Shown here one piece after another: positions 7,462 to 13,991 of a DNA stretch of 13,991 bases; position 1 is the first letter of the stretch; each line of letters starts with the position of its first letter. The stretch is from an uncultured Bacteroides sp. (GTDB taxonomy: Bacteria > Bacteroidota > Bacteroidia > Bacteroidales > Bacteroidaceae). The translations under genes and the position numbers were made by a program. The stretch covers positions 1 through 13,991 of the forward strand of contig CALADS010000076.1 in NCBI GenBank assembly GCA_937890825.1, read 5' to 3'. The notes beneath the pieces were generated by a model. It saw only the letters and a list, made by a program, of their open reading frames with translations, was not told where the DNA came from and ran no database searches.

Positions 7462-8781
7462 TTATTCTTCATTGAACAATACATTGCTGAGTGACTGCAA
7501 AGCCTGCTTCTTGTCGCATTCACGAATCAAGAAAGAGATGTTGTAGTTACTACCACCGAAAGAAATCATACGCACCGGTATATCACGCATGGCATCCAAC
7601 GCCTTGGCCTCGAAACCTACATTCTCCCACTCCAAATCACCTACCACACAGATGATACACATATCGTTATCTACTGTCACAGTGCCATATTTCTTCAAAT
7701 CGTCCAGTATTTCATTCAGATGCTTGGTATTATCAATAGAAACTGACACACCCACTTCTGAAGTACAAATCATATCAATAGAAGTCTGATAGCTTTCAAA
7801 AATTTCGAACACCTTACGCAAGAAACCGTGTGCCAGCAACATGCGGCTAGATTTTATCTTGATAGCAGTTATGTTATCTTTTGCAGCTACCGCCTTAATC
7901 ATGCGCTTCTCAGTATCGTTAGAAATGAGCGTACCCGGTGCCTTGGGATCCATCGTATTAAGTAAACGCACAGGAATATTAGCATACTTAGCCGGCTGAA
8001 TACAAGTGGGATGCAAAATCTTTGCACCGAAATAGGCCAATTCAGCAGCTTCTTCAAAATGTAAATGACGCACAGGAGCCGTCTTGTCCACAATACGGGG
8101 GTCATTGTTGTGCATTCCATCGATATCAGTCCAAATCTGAATTTCATCAGCATTCACAGCAGCTCCAATAAGAGAAGCCGTATAATCACTTCCCCCGCGC
8201 TGCAGGTTATCAATCTCGCCGTAAGCATTGCGGCAGATGAAACCCTGCGTAATGTAGATATCTGCATCCGGATGTAATTCAAGCTGTACTTGCAGTTTTT
8301 CCTTAATGTATACAGGATCTGGTTCTGCATTCTTATCAGTGCGCATAAACTCTAATGCGGGCAGTAAAACTGAATTTACTCCATTCTCCTGCAGATAATA
8401 ATTCATCATGGCTGTAGAAATCAATTCCCCCTGAGCCAACAACAATTTCTCTTCGAATAAAGTGAAAAGATCTTTCGTATAAGTACGGATGTAATCAAAA
8501 TGCGACTTAATAAGTTCCAGACCTTTCTGTTTATATTCCGGTGTAGCAAAAAGTTCATCGATGTGTTGGCGATATTTCCCTTCCAACTTATTAATAATCT
8601 CATTTGCTCCTTCCGGATTTTTCTTATATAGATAGTCCGAAATTTCCACCAGCGTGTTTGTGGTACCCGACATGGCGGAGAGAACCACAATCTTACGTTC
8701 ACCATCGGTAATCAATTTGGCCACTTCTCTCATTCTGGCGGCCGAGCCTACTGAAGTACCTCCAAACTTTAAAACTTTCAT
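7462..8781 (-). CDS. lysC: Aspartate kinase, monofunctional
   Basis: Phosphorylates L-aspartate with ATP, the first step toward lysine, threonine, methionine and diaminopimelate. The 439-residue protein starts with MKVLKFGGTSVGS, the amino-acid-kinase signature KFGGTSVG at residues 5-12. The kinase domain continues with GGSDYTASLIGA and KILHPTCIQPA, which bind substrate. The C-terminal part (from about residue 295) looks like paired ACT domains, including GVSVSIDNT. Such domains usually bind lysine as a feedback inhibitor, so allosteric control by lysine is likely but not shown. No homoserine dehydrogenase domain follows, so it is not a ThrA-type fusion. It lies 24 bp after the ABC ATPase and 18 bp before lysA. 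Confidence 0.94.
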   Translation of the reverse strand: MKVLKFGGTSVGSAARMREVAKLITDGERKIVVLSAMSGTTNTLVEISDYLYKKNPEGANEIINKLEGKYRQHIDELFATPEYKQKGLELIKSHFDYIRTYTKDLFTLFEEKLLLAQGELISTAMMNYYLQENGVNSVLLPALEFMRTDKNAEPDPVYIKEKLQVQLELHPDADIYITQGFICRNAYGEIDNLQRGGSDYTASLIGAAVNADEIQIWTDIDGMHNNDPRIVDKTAPVRHLHFEEAAELAYFGAKILHPTCIQPAKYANIPVRLLNTMDPKAPGTLISNDTEKRMIKAVAAKDNITAIKIKSSRMLLAHGFLRKVFEIFESYQTSIDMICTSEVGVSVSIDNTKHLNEILDDLKKYGTVTVDNDMCIICVVGDLEWENVGFEAKALDAMRDIPVRMISFGGSNYNISFLIRECDKKQALQSLSNVLFNEE

Positions 8782-8805
8782 TTTCGTTCAAATTATTTTT
8801 TAAGT

Positions 8806-9525
8806 TTATATATCAGCTTTAAGGGTGACAACACCCGGCAAGCCTTCGTTTATTTCACACATTTCTTCTATCCGATGCTGGGCACAGCACAATACCCTAC
8901 CCGGGAATTCTCGTATTAACTGTAAATTATGTGTAGTCATAATCACCAATGAGCCTGATTCACTAAGCCGTCGAAGCAATTGCACAATAGCACGTCCAGT
9001 CTCTGCATCCAGATTACCCGTAGGCTCATCAGCCAACACAATTTCTGGAGCATTCAACATGGCACGGGCAATAACGATGCGCTGCTGTTCTCCTCCCGAT
9101 AGTTCGGATGGGAACTTATATCCCTTGTTCTGCATACCTACCAGCTGAAGCACCTCCTCAATCCGTTCTTCCATTTCACTACGGTTTTTCCATCCCGTAG
9201 CTTTCAGGACAAAAGCTAGATTATCATGTACCGTACGATCAGTCAATAATTGGAAATCCTGAAACACAATGCCTAAACGACGGCGCAACTGAGGAATTTG
9301 TTTTCGCTTTAGTTTACACAGATTAAATTCCAACACCCTGGCCTCACCAGCCTGAATTTCCAATTCGGCATACAGAGTCTTCAATAAAGAAGTTTTCCCC
9401 GTACCAACCTTACCTATAAGATACACAAATTCACCTTTGTGTAACTCCAGATTCACCTCTTCCAGCACAGGGAAGTCTTGTTGGTGAATTTCTACTTTTC
9501 TATATTGTATCAACGGCTCACTCAT
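8806..9525 (-). CDS. ftsE: FtsE-type ABC transporter ATP-binding protein
   Basis: A cytoplasmic ABC ATPase of 239 residues with all core motifs: Walker A GKVGTGKT (38-45, Lys44), Q-loop at Gln89, signature LSGGEQQR (142-149), Walker B IVLADE (162-167) with Glu167 as catalytic base, D-loop NLD (171-173) and switch His199. The LADEPTGNLD form and the short single-domain length fit the FtsE/LolD/MacB group. FtsE works with the membrane protein FtsX to control peptidoglycan hydrolases at division. No permease gene is adjacent, so the FtsE call rests on sequence alone, and LolD-like or other roles are possible. It sits 11 bp after hisIE and 24 bp before lysC. Confidence 0.75.
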   Translation of the reverse strand: MSEPLIQYRKVEIHQQDFPVLEEVNLELHKGEFVYLIGKVGTGKTSLLKTLYAELEIQAGEARVLEFNLCKLKRKQIPQLRRRLGIVFQDFQLLTDRTVHDNLAFVLKATGWKNRSEMEERIEEVLQLVGMQNKGYKFPSELSGGEQQRIVIARAMLNAPEIVLADEPTGNLDAETGRAIVQLLRRLSESGSLVIMTTHNLQLIREFPGRVLCCAQHRIEEMCEINEGLPGVVTLKADI

Positions 9526-9536
9526 GACTCACTCTA

Positions 9537-10166
9537 TCAATGCTTTACCCAAGTGGCACTATGACGTTCCTTCAACTCCCGTGCCAGATCTTCAATACGA
9601 TACCCTTTTGAAGTGAGCAATACAATCAAATGATATAACAAATCTGCCCCTTCGTAAATAAGGCGTTCATCCGTACCGTTACAAGCTTCAATTACAGTCT
9701 CCACTGCCTCTTCGCCCACTTTCTGCGCCATCTTATTCACACCAGACTGAAACAGACTAGTAGTATACGAACCCTCAGGCATTTCCCGATGACGCAATTC
9801 TACAAAATCCTGCAATTCTTTCAGAAACATCACAGGCTCCTCATTCTTATCACCCCAACAAGTATCAGTACCAGTATGACACACAGGACCTTCGGGATGC
9901 ACCTGAATCAGTAACGTATCATCATCGCAATCACTCTGTATAGATACCACATGCAGAAAGTTACCACTTTCCTCACCCTTCATCCACAGACGATTCTTTG
10001 TGCGGCTGAAAAAAGTCACCTTACCCGTTTCTACAGTTTTCTCATAAGCCTCTTGATTCATAAAGCCCAGCATCAACACTTTAGCAGTGTCTGCATCCTG
10101 TATAATCGCCGGAACCAATCCGTTCATTTTTTCAAAATCCATGTCTTCGTTGTCTATAGAATTCAT
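9537..10166 (-). CDS. hisIE: Bifunctional phosphoribosyl-AMP cyclohydrolase / phosphoribosyl-ATP pyrophosphatase
   Basis: Carries out steps 2 and 3 of histidine synthesis: pyrophosphate removal from phosphoribosyl-ATP (HisE part) and ring opening of phosphoribosyl-AMP (HisI part). The 209-residue fusion has the HisI domain first (about 1-115), with the metal-binding SDCDDD cluster (Asp79, Asp81, Asp83) and cysteines 80, 96 and 103 for zinc. The HisE domain follows, with NKMAQKVGEEAVETVIEA near residues 144-161. The first ATG overlaps the hisF stop as ATGA, implying coupled translation. A second in-frame ATG at residue 9 (MDFEKMNG) could be the true start, since the first eight residues look poorly conserved. 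Confidence 0.95.
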   Translation of the reverse strand: MNSIDNEDMDFEKMNGLVPAIIQDADTAKVLMLGFMNQEAYEKTVETGKVTFFSRTKNRLWMKGEESGNFLHVVSIQSDCDDDTLLIQVHPEGPVCHTGTDTCWGDKNEEPVMFLKELQDFVELRHREMPEGSYTTSLFQSGVNKMAQKVGEEAVETVIEACNGTDERLIYEGADLLYHLIVLLTSKGYRIEDLARELKERHSATWVKH

Positions 10167-10936
10167 AAAATAGGTTCATTCATCCTCCGCACAGGAATAT
10201 TTTCGCTGCAAAGATACGATTTTAATTCGGGAATTTTTATTTCTCCGAAGTGAAAAACACTGGCGGCCAATGCTGCATCAGCTTTCCCCTGTAGAAAAAC
10301 GTCTCTGAAATGCTCTTTTTTCCCTGCACCGCCCGATGCTATGATAGGTATAGAGAGACGGTCGGCCAATGCGGCCAACACCTCATTAGCATAACCGGTT
10401 TTCACTCCATCGTGATCCATACTAGTGAAAAGCAGTTCACCGACGCCACGCTGCGATGCTTCATACGTCCAGGAGAAAAGTTCCCGGTCTGTTTCCACCC
10501 GTCCTCCGTCCAAGTAACATTTCCATCCGTCAGGTGTCTGCCGGGCATCTACCGCCAATACACACACCTGCGATCCAAAGCATCCAGCTATTTCATCTAT
10601 CAATTCGGGTCTACGAATAGCTGCCGAATTGATGGAAATTTTATCTGCTCCGGCATTCAACAGACGATCCACATCATTCAGTTCATAAATACCTCCACCC
10701 ACAGTGAAGGGTATGTTGATATTGGCCGCAATACGCTTCACCAGATCGACAAATGTCTTACGTCCCTCAAAACTAGCTGTAATATCCAGAAAAACCAATT
10801 CGTCGGCTCCCTTCTCACTATATTCACAAGCCAACGCTACCGGATCGCCAGCCTGCCGTAGATTGACAAAATTGGTACCCTTTACCGTCTGTCCGTCCTT
10901 TATATCCAAACAAGGAATGATTCTTTTCGCTAACAT
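10163..10936 (-). CDS. hisF: Imidazole glycerol phosphate synthase cyclase subunit
   Basis: HisF uses ammonia made by HisH to turn PRFAR into imidazole glycerol phosphate and AICAR. The 257-residue (beta/alpha)8 barrel is of normal length. The catalytic aspartates are Asp11 (in IIPCLDIKDG) and Asp130 (in VLAVDARQT). Phosphate-binding loops are visible as TVGGGI near 78-83 and IASGGAGKKEHF in the second half. It overlaps hisIE by 4 bp and follows hisA by 44 bp, the largest gap in the operon, in which I see no promoter. Confidence 0.97.
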   Translation of the reverse strand: MLAKRIIPCLDIKDGQTVKGTNFVNLRQAGDPVALACEYSEKGADELVFLDITASFEGRKTFVDLVKRIAANINIPFTVGGGIYELNDVDRLLNAGADKISINSAAIRRPELIDEIAGCFGSQVCVLAVDARQTPDGWKCYLDGGRVETDRELFSWTYEASQRGVGELLFTSMDHDGVKTGYANEVLAALADRLSIPIIASGGAGKKEHFRDVFLQGKADAALAASVFHFGEIKIPELKSYLCSENIPVRRMNEPIL

Positions 10937-10980
10937 ATCTCAACTTGCTACTTTAAATACCTTATTCTTACATATACTAA

Positions 10981-11706
10981 TCAAGCCATACAGCGTTCTA
11001 GTTCTTCCAAAGTAATACATCCCTCATAAAGGGCTTTGCCGAAAATCACCGCAGGCACTCCAACCTCATCCAACGCCTGTATATCCGCCAAACAACCCAC
11101 CCCACCGCTAGCTATAAGATGTAAATCAGGACATTGCCGTAAGACTTCCCGATAGAGCGACAGTGAAGGCCCTTGCAACATACCATCGCAGGCTATATCC
11201 GTACAGATTACTTGACTTACCCCCTGCTTTATATAAGTTTTCAAAAAAGAGAAAAGTTCACAGTCGGTCGACTCTTTCCAGCCGTTTACCGCCACGCATC
11301 GATCTTTCACATCAGCCCCCAGAATTATCTTCTCGCCACCATAGTGACTCAACCAGCGGGCAAACACTTCTGGTTTTTTCACAGCTATGCTCCCTCCTGT
11401 CACCATCTGTGCTCCACTTTCAAAAGCTATATGCAAATCTTCATCAGTTTTCACCCCACCTCCAAAATCAATGATCAGCGACGTATACGTAGCCAATTGT
11501 TCTAGCGTACGGTAGTTTACTATATGCTGTGAAGCTGCCCCGTCGAGATCTACCATATGCAAGCGGCGGATACCATGTGCCTCCAGCTCACGGGCCACCT
11601 CCAGTGGATTTTCACAATATACCTTCCGACTTTCATAATCACCTTGTGATAGCCTTACACACTTTCCACCAATAATATCTATAGCAGGAATCAGCTCTAT
11701 CCTCAT
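10981..11706 (-). CDS. hisA: ProFAR isomerase (1-(5-phosphoribosyl)-5-[(5-phosphoribosylamino)methylideneamino]imidazole-4-carboxamide isomerase)
   Basis: Performs the Amadori rearrangement of ProFAR to PRFAR, the substrate of HisH/HisF. The 241-residue protein is a (beta/alpha)8 barrel related to HisF. The catalytic aspartates are Asp10 (in LIPAIDIIGG) and Asp170 (in CTDIACDGM). Phosphate loops appear as DFGGGVKT and IASGGVG (198-204). The start codon overlaps the hisH stop by 4 bp. PriA-type dual enzymes (HisA/TrpF) belong to Actinobacteria, so a dedicated HisA is the likely reading. Confidence 0.96.
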   Translation of the reverse strand: MRIELIPAIDIIGGKCVRLSQGDYESRKVYCENPLEVARELEAHGIRRLHMVDLDGAASQHIVNYRTLEQLATYTSLIIDFGGGVKTDEDLHIAFESGAQMVTGGSIAVKKPEVFARWLSHYGGEKIILGADVKDRCVAVNGWKESTDCELFSFLKTYIKQGVSQVICTDIACDGMLQGPSLSLYREVLRQCPDLHLIASGGVGCLADIQALDEVGVPAVIFGKALYEGCITLEELERCMA

Positions 11707-12299
11707 AATTGCCCGTTTAAAAAGTTCTGTAAAACACGTTCACCCACCCGTCCGCTTTTCTCTGGATGAAACTGGGTAGCGTAAAAATTATCCAGCTGTA
11801 AAGCTGCGCTAAACGGATGAATATAATTACATACAGCTGTCGTACATGTATTAACAGGTACATAAAAACTATGCACAAAGTACACAAATTCTTCTTCCGC
11901 AAACCCCTGAAAAAGTGTTCCAGCAGTCTGCTTAAGTGAGTTCCATCCCATATGAGGAACCTTTTCTTCGTGCTTCAATGGCGTAAATTTCCTTACATCT
12001 ACATCGAAAATACCTAAACAATCCACATTTCCTTCTTCCGAATGTCTACACATCAGCTGCATACCTAGACAGATGCCTAGCAGCGGCTGCTTTAAATCAC
12101 GGATCACTCGGTCCAGCCCTGTAGTTTGCAGATAAGCCATTGTATTCTTAGCCTCACCCACACCGGGGAAAATTATCCGGTCAGCATGCTGCAACACCTC
12201 CACATCGGCCGTAACCCTAGCTTCAACCCCCAAACGTTTCAGCGCATACTCCACCGAGCATACATTACCTGCATTATATTTTATAATAGCGACCTCCAT
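11703..12299 (-). CDS. hisH: Imidazole glycerol phosphate synthase glutaminase subunit
   Basis: A class I glutamine amidotransferase that releases ammonia from glutamine and feeds it to HisF. With the start chosen here it has 198 residues, the normal length. The catalytic triad is Cys77 (in LLGICLGMQL), His178 and Glu180 (in QFHPEKSG). The oxyanion-side loop FPGVGEA is at 44-50. The open frame runs 18 codons further upstream, to 12353, but those residues (MQVGNIVCCF...) do not belong to the family. The ATG at 12297-12299 is preceded by minus-strand AAGGAAG about 8 bases away and begins with the typical MEVAIIKYNAGN, so I chose it. It is the first gene of the his-fts-lys operon. Confidence 0.95.
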   Translation of the reverse strand: MEVAIIKYNAGNVCSVEYALKRLGVEARVTADVEVLQHADRIIFPGVGEAKNTMAYLQTTGLDRVIRDLKQPLLGICLGMQLMCRHSEEGNVDCLGIFDVDVRKFTPLKHEEKVPHMGWNSLKQTAGTLFQGFAEEEFVYFVHSFYVPVNTCTTAVCNYIHPFSAALQLDNFYATQFHPEKSGRVGERVLQNFLNGQL

Positions 12300-12346
12300 G
12301 ACAAACTTCCTTTCTATCTTGATAAAGCAACAAACAATATTACCTA

Positions 12347-12376
12347 CTTGCAATATTTACCCTACTATATTACAAG
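12347..12376 (-). promoter_or_regulatory. Leader hairpin of the his operon transcript
   Basis: In the minus-strand RNA, CUUGUAAUAU (12376-12367) pairs with AUAUUGCAAG (12356-12347): ten pairs including one G-U, with a 10-base loop. It lies in the roughly 90-base leader between the promoter and hisH. An 8-codon open frame (ATG at 12383-12381, stop 12359-12357, MKTCNIVG) overlaps it and has no His codons, so it is not a classical His leader peptide. There is no T-run after the stem. A role in leader control is only inferred. Confidence 0.4.
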
Positions 12377-12394
12377 TTTTCATGTTTAAATTCG

Positions 12395-12425
12395 CAAAAA
12401 TAACGATTTGCTGCAAATGAGCAAA
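12395..12425 (-). promoter_or_regulatory. Promoter of the hisH-lysA operon with an internal palindrome
   Basis: On the minus strand TTTG (12425-12422), 19 bases, TATTTTTG (12402-12395) is a full match to the Bacteroides -33/-7 consensus. The start should lie near 12388, giving a leader of about 90 bases. The spacer holds a 13-bp palindrome, ATTTGC T GCAAAT (12406-12418), and a third GCAAAT half-site at 12421-12426 overlaps the -33 element. A repressor bound here would block the polymerase, so an operator is plausible. Confidence 0.75.
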
Positions 12426-12473
12426 TTATTCTAGCAAAAGTTTTAATTTTACATGTTTTTAGAACGCATCCCT

Positions 12474-12485
12474 ATGCAAACTATT
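12474..12485 (+). repeat. Left copy of a 12-bp direct repeat flanking the recombinase
   Basis: ATGCAAACTATT occurs here, 55 bp before the recombinase start, and again at 13861-13872 after its end. After three unlike bases both copies continue with CATT. A related sequence, GCAAATTATTC, lies at 12421-12431. The copies could be recombinase binding or attachment sites, or chance. Confidence 0.45.
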
Positions 12486-12540
12486 CCTCATTTATTCTTA
12501 TATTAGAATCTAAACATTTTATAATAAATCATTTATCAAT

Positions 12541-13752
12541 ATGATAACCGTAAAAATTAAATTCCGCAATTCCAAGTCTACTTGTTCTTCAGAAGGCACT
12601 TTATTCTATCAAATTACACACAGACAAACTACTCGGCAAATCAACACCGGGTACAAGTTGCTGATTAATGAGTGGGATGCCGCTAGAGCAAGGATTATCA
12701 TCTCTCCGGAAACAGAACCCAGAAGACGCATCTACTTATATTCACTAGAAGATGCCTTGCGCCAAGATCTAGAACGACTAAATAAAATCGTCTCCTCCCT
12801 AAGTCGTATGGGAAATGCTTATAAAACAGAAGAAATAGTAAAAAGGTATCAACAGCCGACCTGCCAATATTTATTTCTGGCTTTTTCACAAGTACTTATC
12901 CAACAATTAAGAGAGATGGGAAAATCTTGTACTGCCGATCGCTACACCACCACCATTAACAGCTTCAGTAGATTTCGAAAGGGAGAAGACATACCTTTAG
13001 AAAACATCAACGCTGAATTAATGATGTGTTATGCTGCTTATTTACAGAAAAACAAAATTTGCGCCAATAGTCAATCATTTTACATGCGTAATCTACGCGC
13101 CATCTACAACCGGGCAGTAGCACGAGAGTTAGTCCGACAACGCAATCCCTTTAAATATGTATATACAGGCATTGACAAGACTGTTAAAAGAGCCGTTCCA
13201 CTACAAATCATACGAAAAATACGTAACTTAAAATTAAAACAATACTCCTCGCTAGACTACTCCAGAGATATTTTCATGTTCTCCTTCTACACTCGTGGCA
13301 TGTCGCTCATTGATATGGCGTTTCTAAAAAAACAAAATCTACAAAACGGTATCCTAACCTACCGACGCCACAAAACCAATCAACAACTAATCATAAGATG
13401 GGAAAAGCCAATGCAAGACTTAATTAATAAATATGATACCAGCGACACCCCCTACCTGCTACCTATTATAAAAAATAACGGACGTGATGAAATCCGTCAA
13501 TATAAGAGTGAAATGATGCGCATAAATAGAAACTTAAAGAAGATTGGCTATCAACTGGGGCTAACTATACCACTAACCAGCTACGTAGCCCGACATGGTT
13601 GGGCGAGCATAGCCAAGAGCCAAAATATACCTCTAGCTACCATCAGTGAAGCAATGGGGCACGATTCTGAAAAAACCACCCGCATCTATCTATCATCGCT
13701 GAACGACAATACAGTTGATGACGCAAATCTATTGATTTTAAACTCCTTATAA
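12541..13752 (+). CDS. Tyrosine-type site-specific recombinase (Bacteroidetes integrase family)
   Basis: A 403-residue DNA strand-exchange enzyme of the phage-integrase superfamily. The N-terminal part (about 1-95) is an arm-type DNA-binding domain, beginning MITVKIKFRNS and containing INTGYKLLINEWDA, typical of Bacteroidetes integrases. A SAM-like core-binding domain spans about 105-205. The catalytic domain shows Arg252 (YTRGMSLIDM), Lys278 (RRHKTNQ), Arg351 within YVAR (Tyr348 replaces the first His of HxxR), His374 (MGHDSEKTT) and nucleophile Tyr383 (RIYLSSL). All needed residues appear present, so it should be active. It stands alone between the his promoter and a tRNA gene, with no excisionase, relaxase or phage genes. 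By eye it is more AT-rich than the metabolic genes. It could be a remnant or minimal element, or a DNA invertase. No clear promoter or Shine-Dalgarno sequence is visible. Confidence 0.9.
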   Translation: MITVKIKFRNSKSTCSSEGTLFYQITHRQTTRQINTGYKLLINEWDAARARIIISPETEPRRRIYLYSLEDALRQDLERLNKIVSSLSRMGNAYKTEEIVKRYQQPTCQYLFLAFSQVLIQQLREMGKSCTADRYTTTINSFSRFRKGEDIPLENINAELMMCYAAYLQKNKICANSQSFYMRNLRAIYNRAVARELVRQRNPFKYVYTGIDKTVKRAVPLQIIRKIRNLKLKQYSSLDYSRDIFMFSFYTRGMSLIDMAFLKKQNLQNGILTYRRHKTNQQLIIRWEKPMQDLINKYDTSDTPYLLPIIKNNGRDEIRQYKSEMMRINRNLKKIGYQLGLTIPLTSYVARHGWASIAKSQNIPLATISEAMGHDSEKTTRIYLSSLNDNTVDDANLLILNSL

Positions 13753-13784
13753 TCGCACATAAACTAAAAAACAACTCAAAAAAA

Positions 13785-13849
13785 GCATCTATTACACCGT
13801 AACTCTTACACAAGTCCGGTGTATGGATGCTGAAAAAATAGTTTTTTTT
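13785..13849 (+). terminator. Probable terminator after the recombinase gene
   Basis: GCATCTATTACACC (13785-13798) pairs with GGTGTATGGATGC (13818-13830): 13 pairs, one of them G-T, with a single bulged T and a 19-base loop. A run of eight T follows at 13842-13849, 11 bases past the stem. That distance is long for a classical terminator, so the call is moderate. It would separate the recombinase transcript from the tRNA promoter. Confidence 0.5.
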
Positions 13850-13860
13850 GAAAAAAAATC

Positions 13861-13872
13861 ATGCAAACTATT
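13861..13872 (+). repeat. Right copy of the 12-bp direct repeat
   Basis: ATGCAAACTATT, identical to 12474-12485 and 1387 bp away from it. It overlaps the -33 element of the tRNA promoter. Its last eight bases, AAACTATT, are also the inverted partner of AATAGTTT at 13837-13844. Confidence 0.45.
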
Positions 13873-13900
13873 GCACATTCAAAAATAATGCGTACCTTTG
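13870..13900 (+). promoter_or_regulatory. Promoter of the tRNA-Asp gene
   Basis: ATTG (13870-13873), 19 bases, TACCTTTG (13893-13900) matches the Bacteroides -33/-7 consensus with one base off in the -33 element. The tRNA begins 44 bases further on. A tract of eight T, one G and eight A (13842-13858) lies just upstream, where an UP-type element would sit. Confidence 0.75.
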
Positions 13901-13944
13901 CAACCGCAATCGAGAAAGATACGCTTAAAGAAAGAAAAAAACAA

Positions 13945-13991
13945 GGTGCGTTAGTTCAGTTGGTTAGAATACATGCCTGTCACGCATGGGG
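13945..13991 (+). tRNA. tRNA-Asp (anticodon GTC), 5' part only
   Basis: The sequence starts with acceptor arm GGTGCGT, then a D arm with stem GTTC/GAAT, then an anticodon stem CATGC/GCATG around the loop CTGTCAC. The anticodon is GTC (13979-13981), which reads Asp codons. The variable loop begins as GGG and the window ends there, so the T arm and the 3' acceptor strand are missing. Identity is firm from the anticodon; the 3' end cannot be checked for an attachment-site duplication. Confidence 0.93.

Noticed and set aside
12300..12353. An 18-codon N-terminal extension of hisH
   Set aside because: The residues do not fit the HisH family, while the internal ATG has a good ribosome-binding site and begins with the standard MEVAIIKYNAGN.
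12503..12513. A short palindrome, TTAGA-A-TCTAA, before the recombinase gene
   Set aside because: Five-base AT-rich arms are expected by chance in this region, and no promoter element next to it supports an operator.
13945..13991. The tRNA-Asp gene as the attachment site of the recombinase
   Set aside because: The 3' half of the tRNA is outside the window, and no copy of the visible tRNA sequence was found upstream of the recombinase; the 12-bp repeat lies 72 bp before the tRNA.
1..13991. CRISPR arrays, defence systems, toxin-antitoxin pairs or insertion sequences
   Set aside because: No regularly spaced repeats, transposase, nuclease-helicase or toxin-like genes are visible on either strand.

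Overview
The window reads as a chromosomal segment of a Bacteroidales bacterium, most likely Bacteroides or a close relative. The support is a complete Na+-NQR operon, promoters of the Bacteroides TTTG-N19-TAnnTTTG type, several genes without a clear Shine-Dalgarno sequence, and a Bacteroidetes-type tyrosine recombinase. I cannot name the species from the sequence alone.

Layout. (1) Positions 22-5917, minus strand: nqrA-nqrB-nqrC-nqrD-nqrE-nqrF, all six intact, with 15-26 bp gaps, closed by a strong intrinsic terminator at 22-57. (2) Positions 5918-6255: a 338-bp intergenic region with a likely nqr promoter and two palindromes upstream whose centres lie exactly 21 bp apart. (3) Positions 6256-12425, minus strand: one promoter and one apparent operon, hisH-hisA-hisF-hisIE-ftsE-like-lysC-lysA, closed by an intrinsic terminator just after lysA. 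Junctions are 4-bp overlaps or gaps of 11-44 bp. (4) Positions 12426-13944: a solitary plus-strand tyrosine recombinase of 403 residues, flanked by a 12-bp direct repeat. (5) Positions 13870-13991: a strong promoter and the first 47 bases of a tRNA-Asp(GTC), cut by the window end.

How the genes work together. The Nqr complex oxidises NADH, reduces quinone (menaquinone in Bacteroides) and pumps Na+. The second operon joins the middle steps of histidine synthesis (HisIE, HisA, HisH/HisF) to the first enzyme (LysC) and last enzyme (LysA) of the lysine/diaminopimelate route, with an FtsE-type ABC ATPase between them. The recombinase is the only gene with a mobile-element or DNA-inversion flavour.

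Most of the window is ordinary core metabolism. I see no new defence, toxin or secretion system. The items most worth checking are the repeats around the recombinase, the tandem palindromes upstream of nqrA, the palindrome inside the his promoter, and the mixed his/fts/lys operon.
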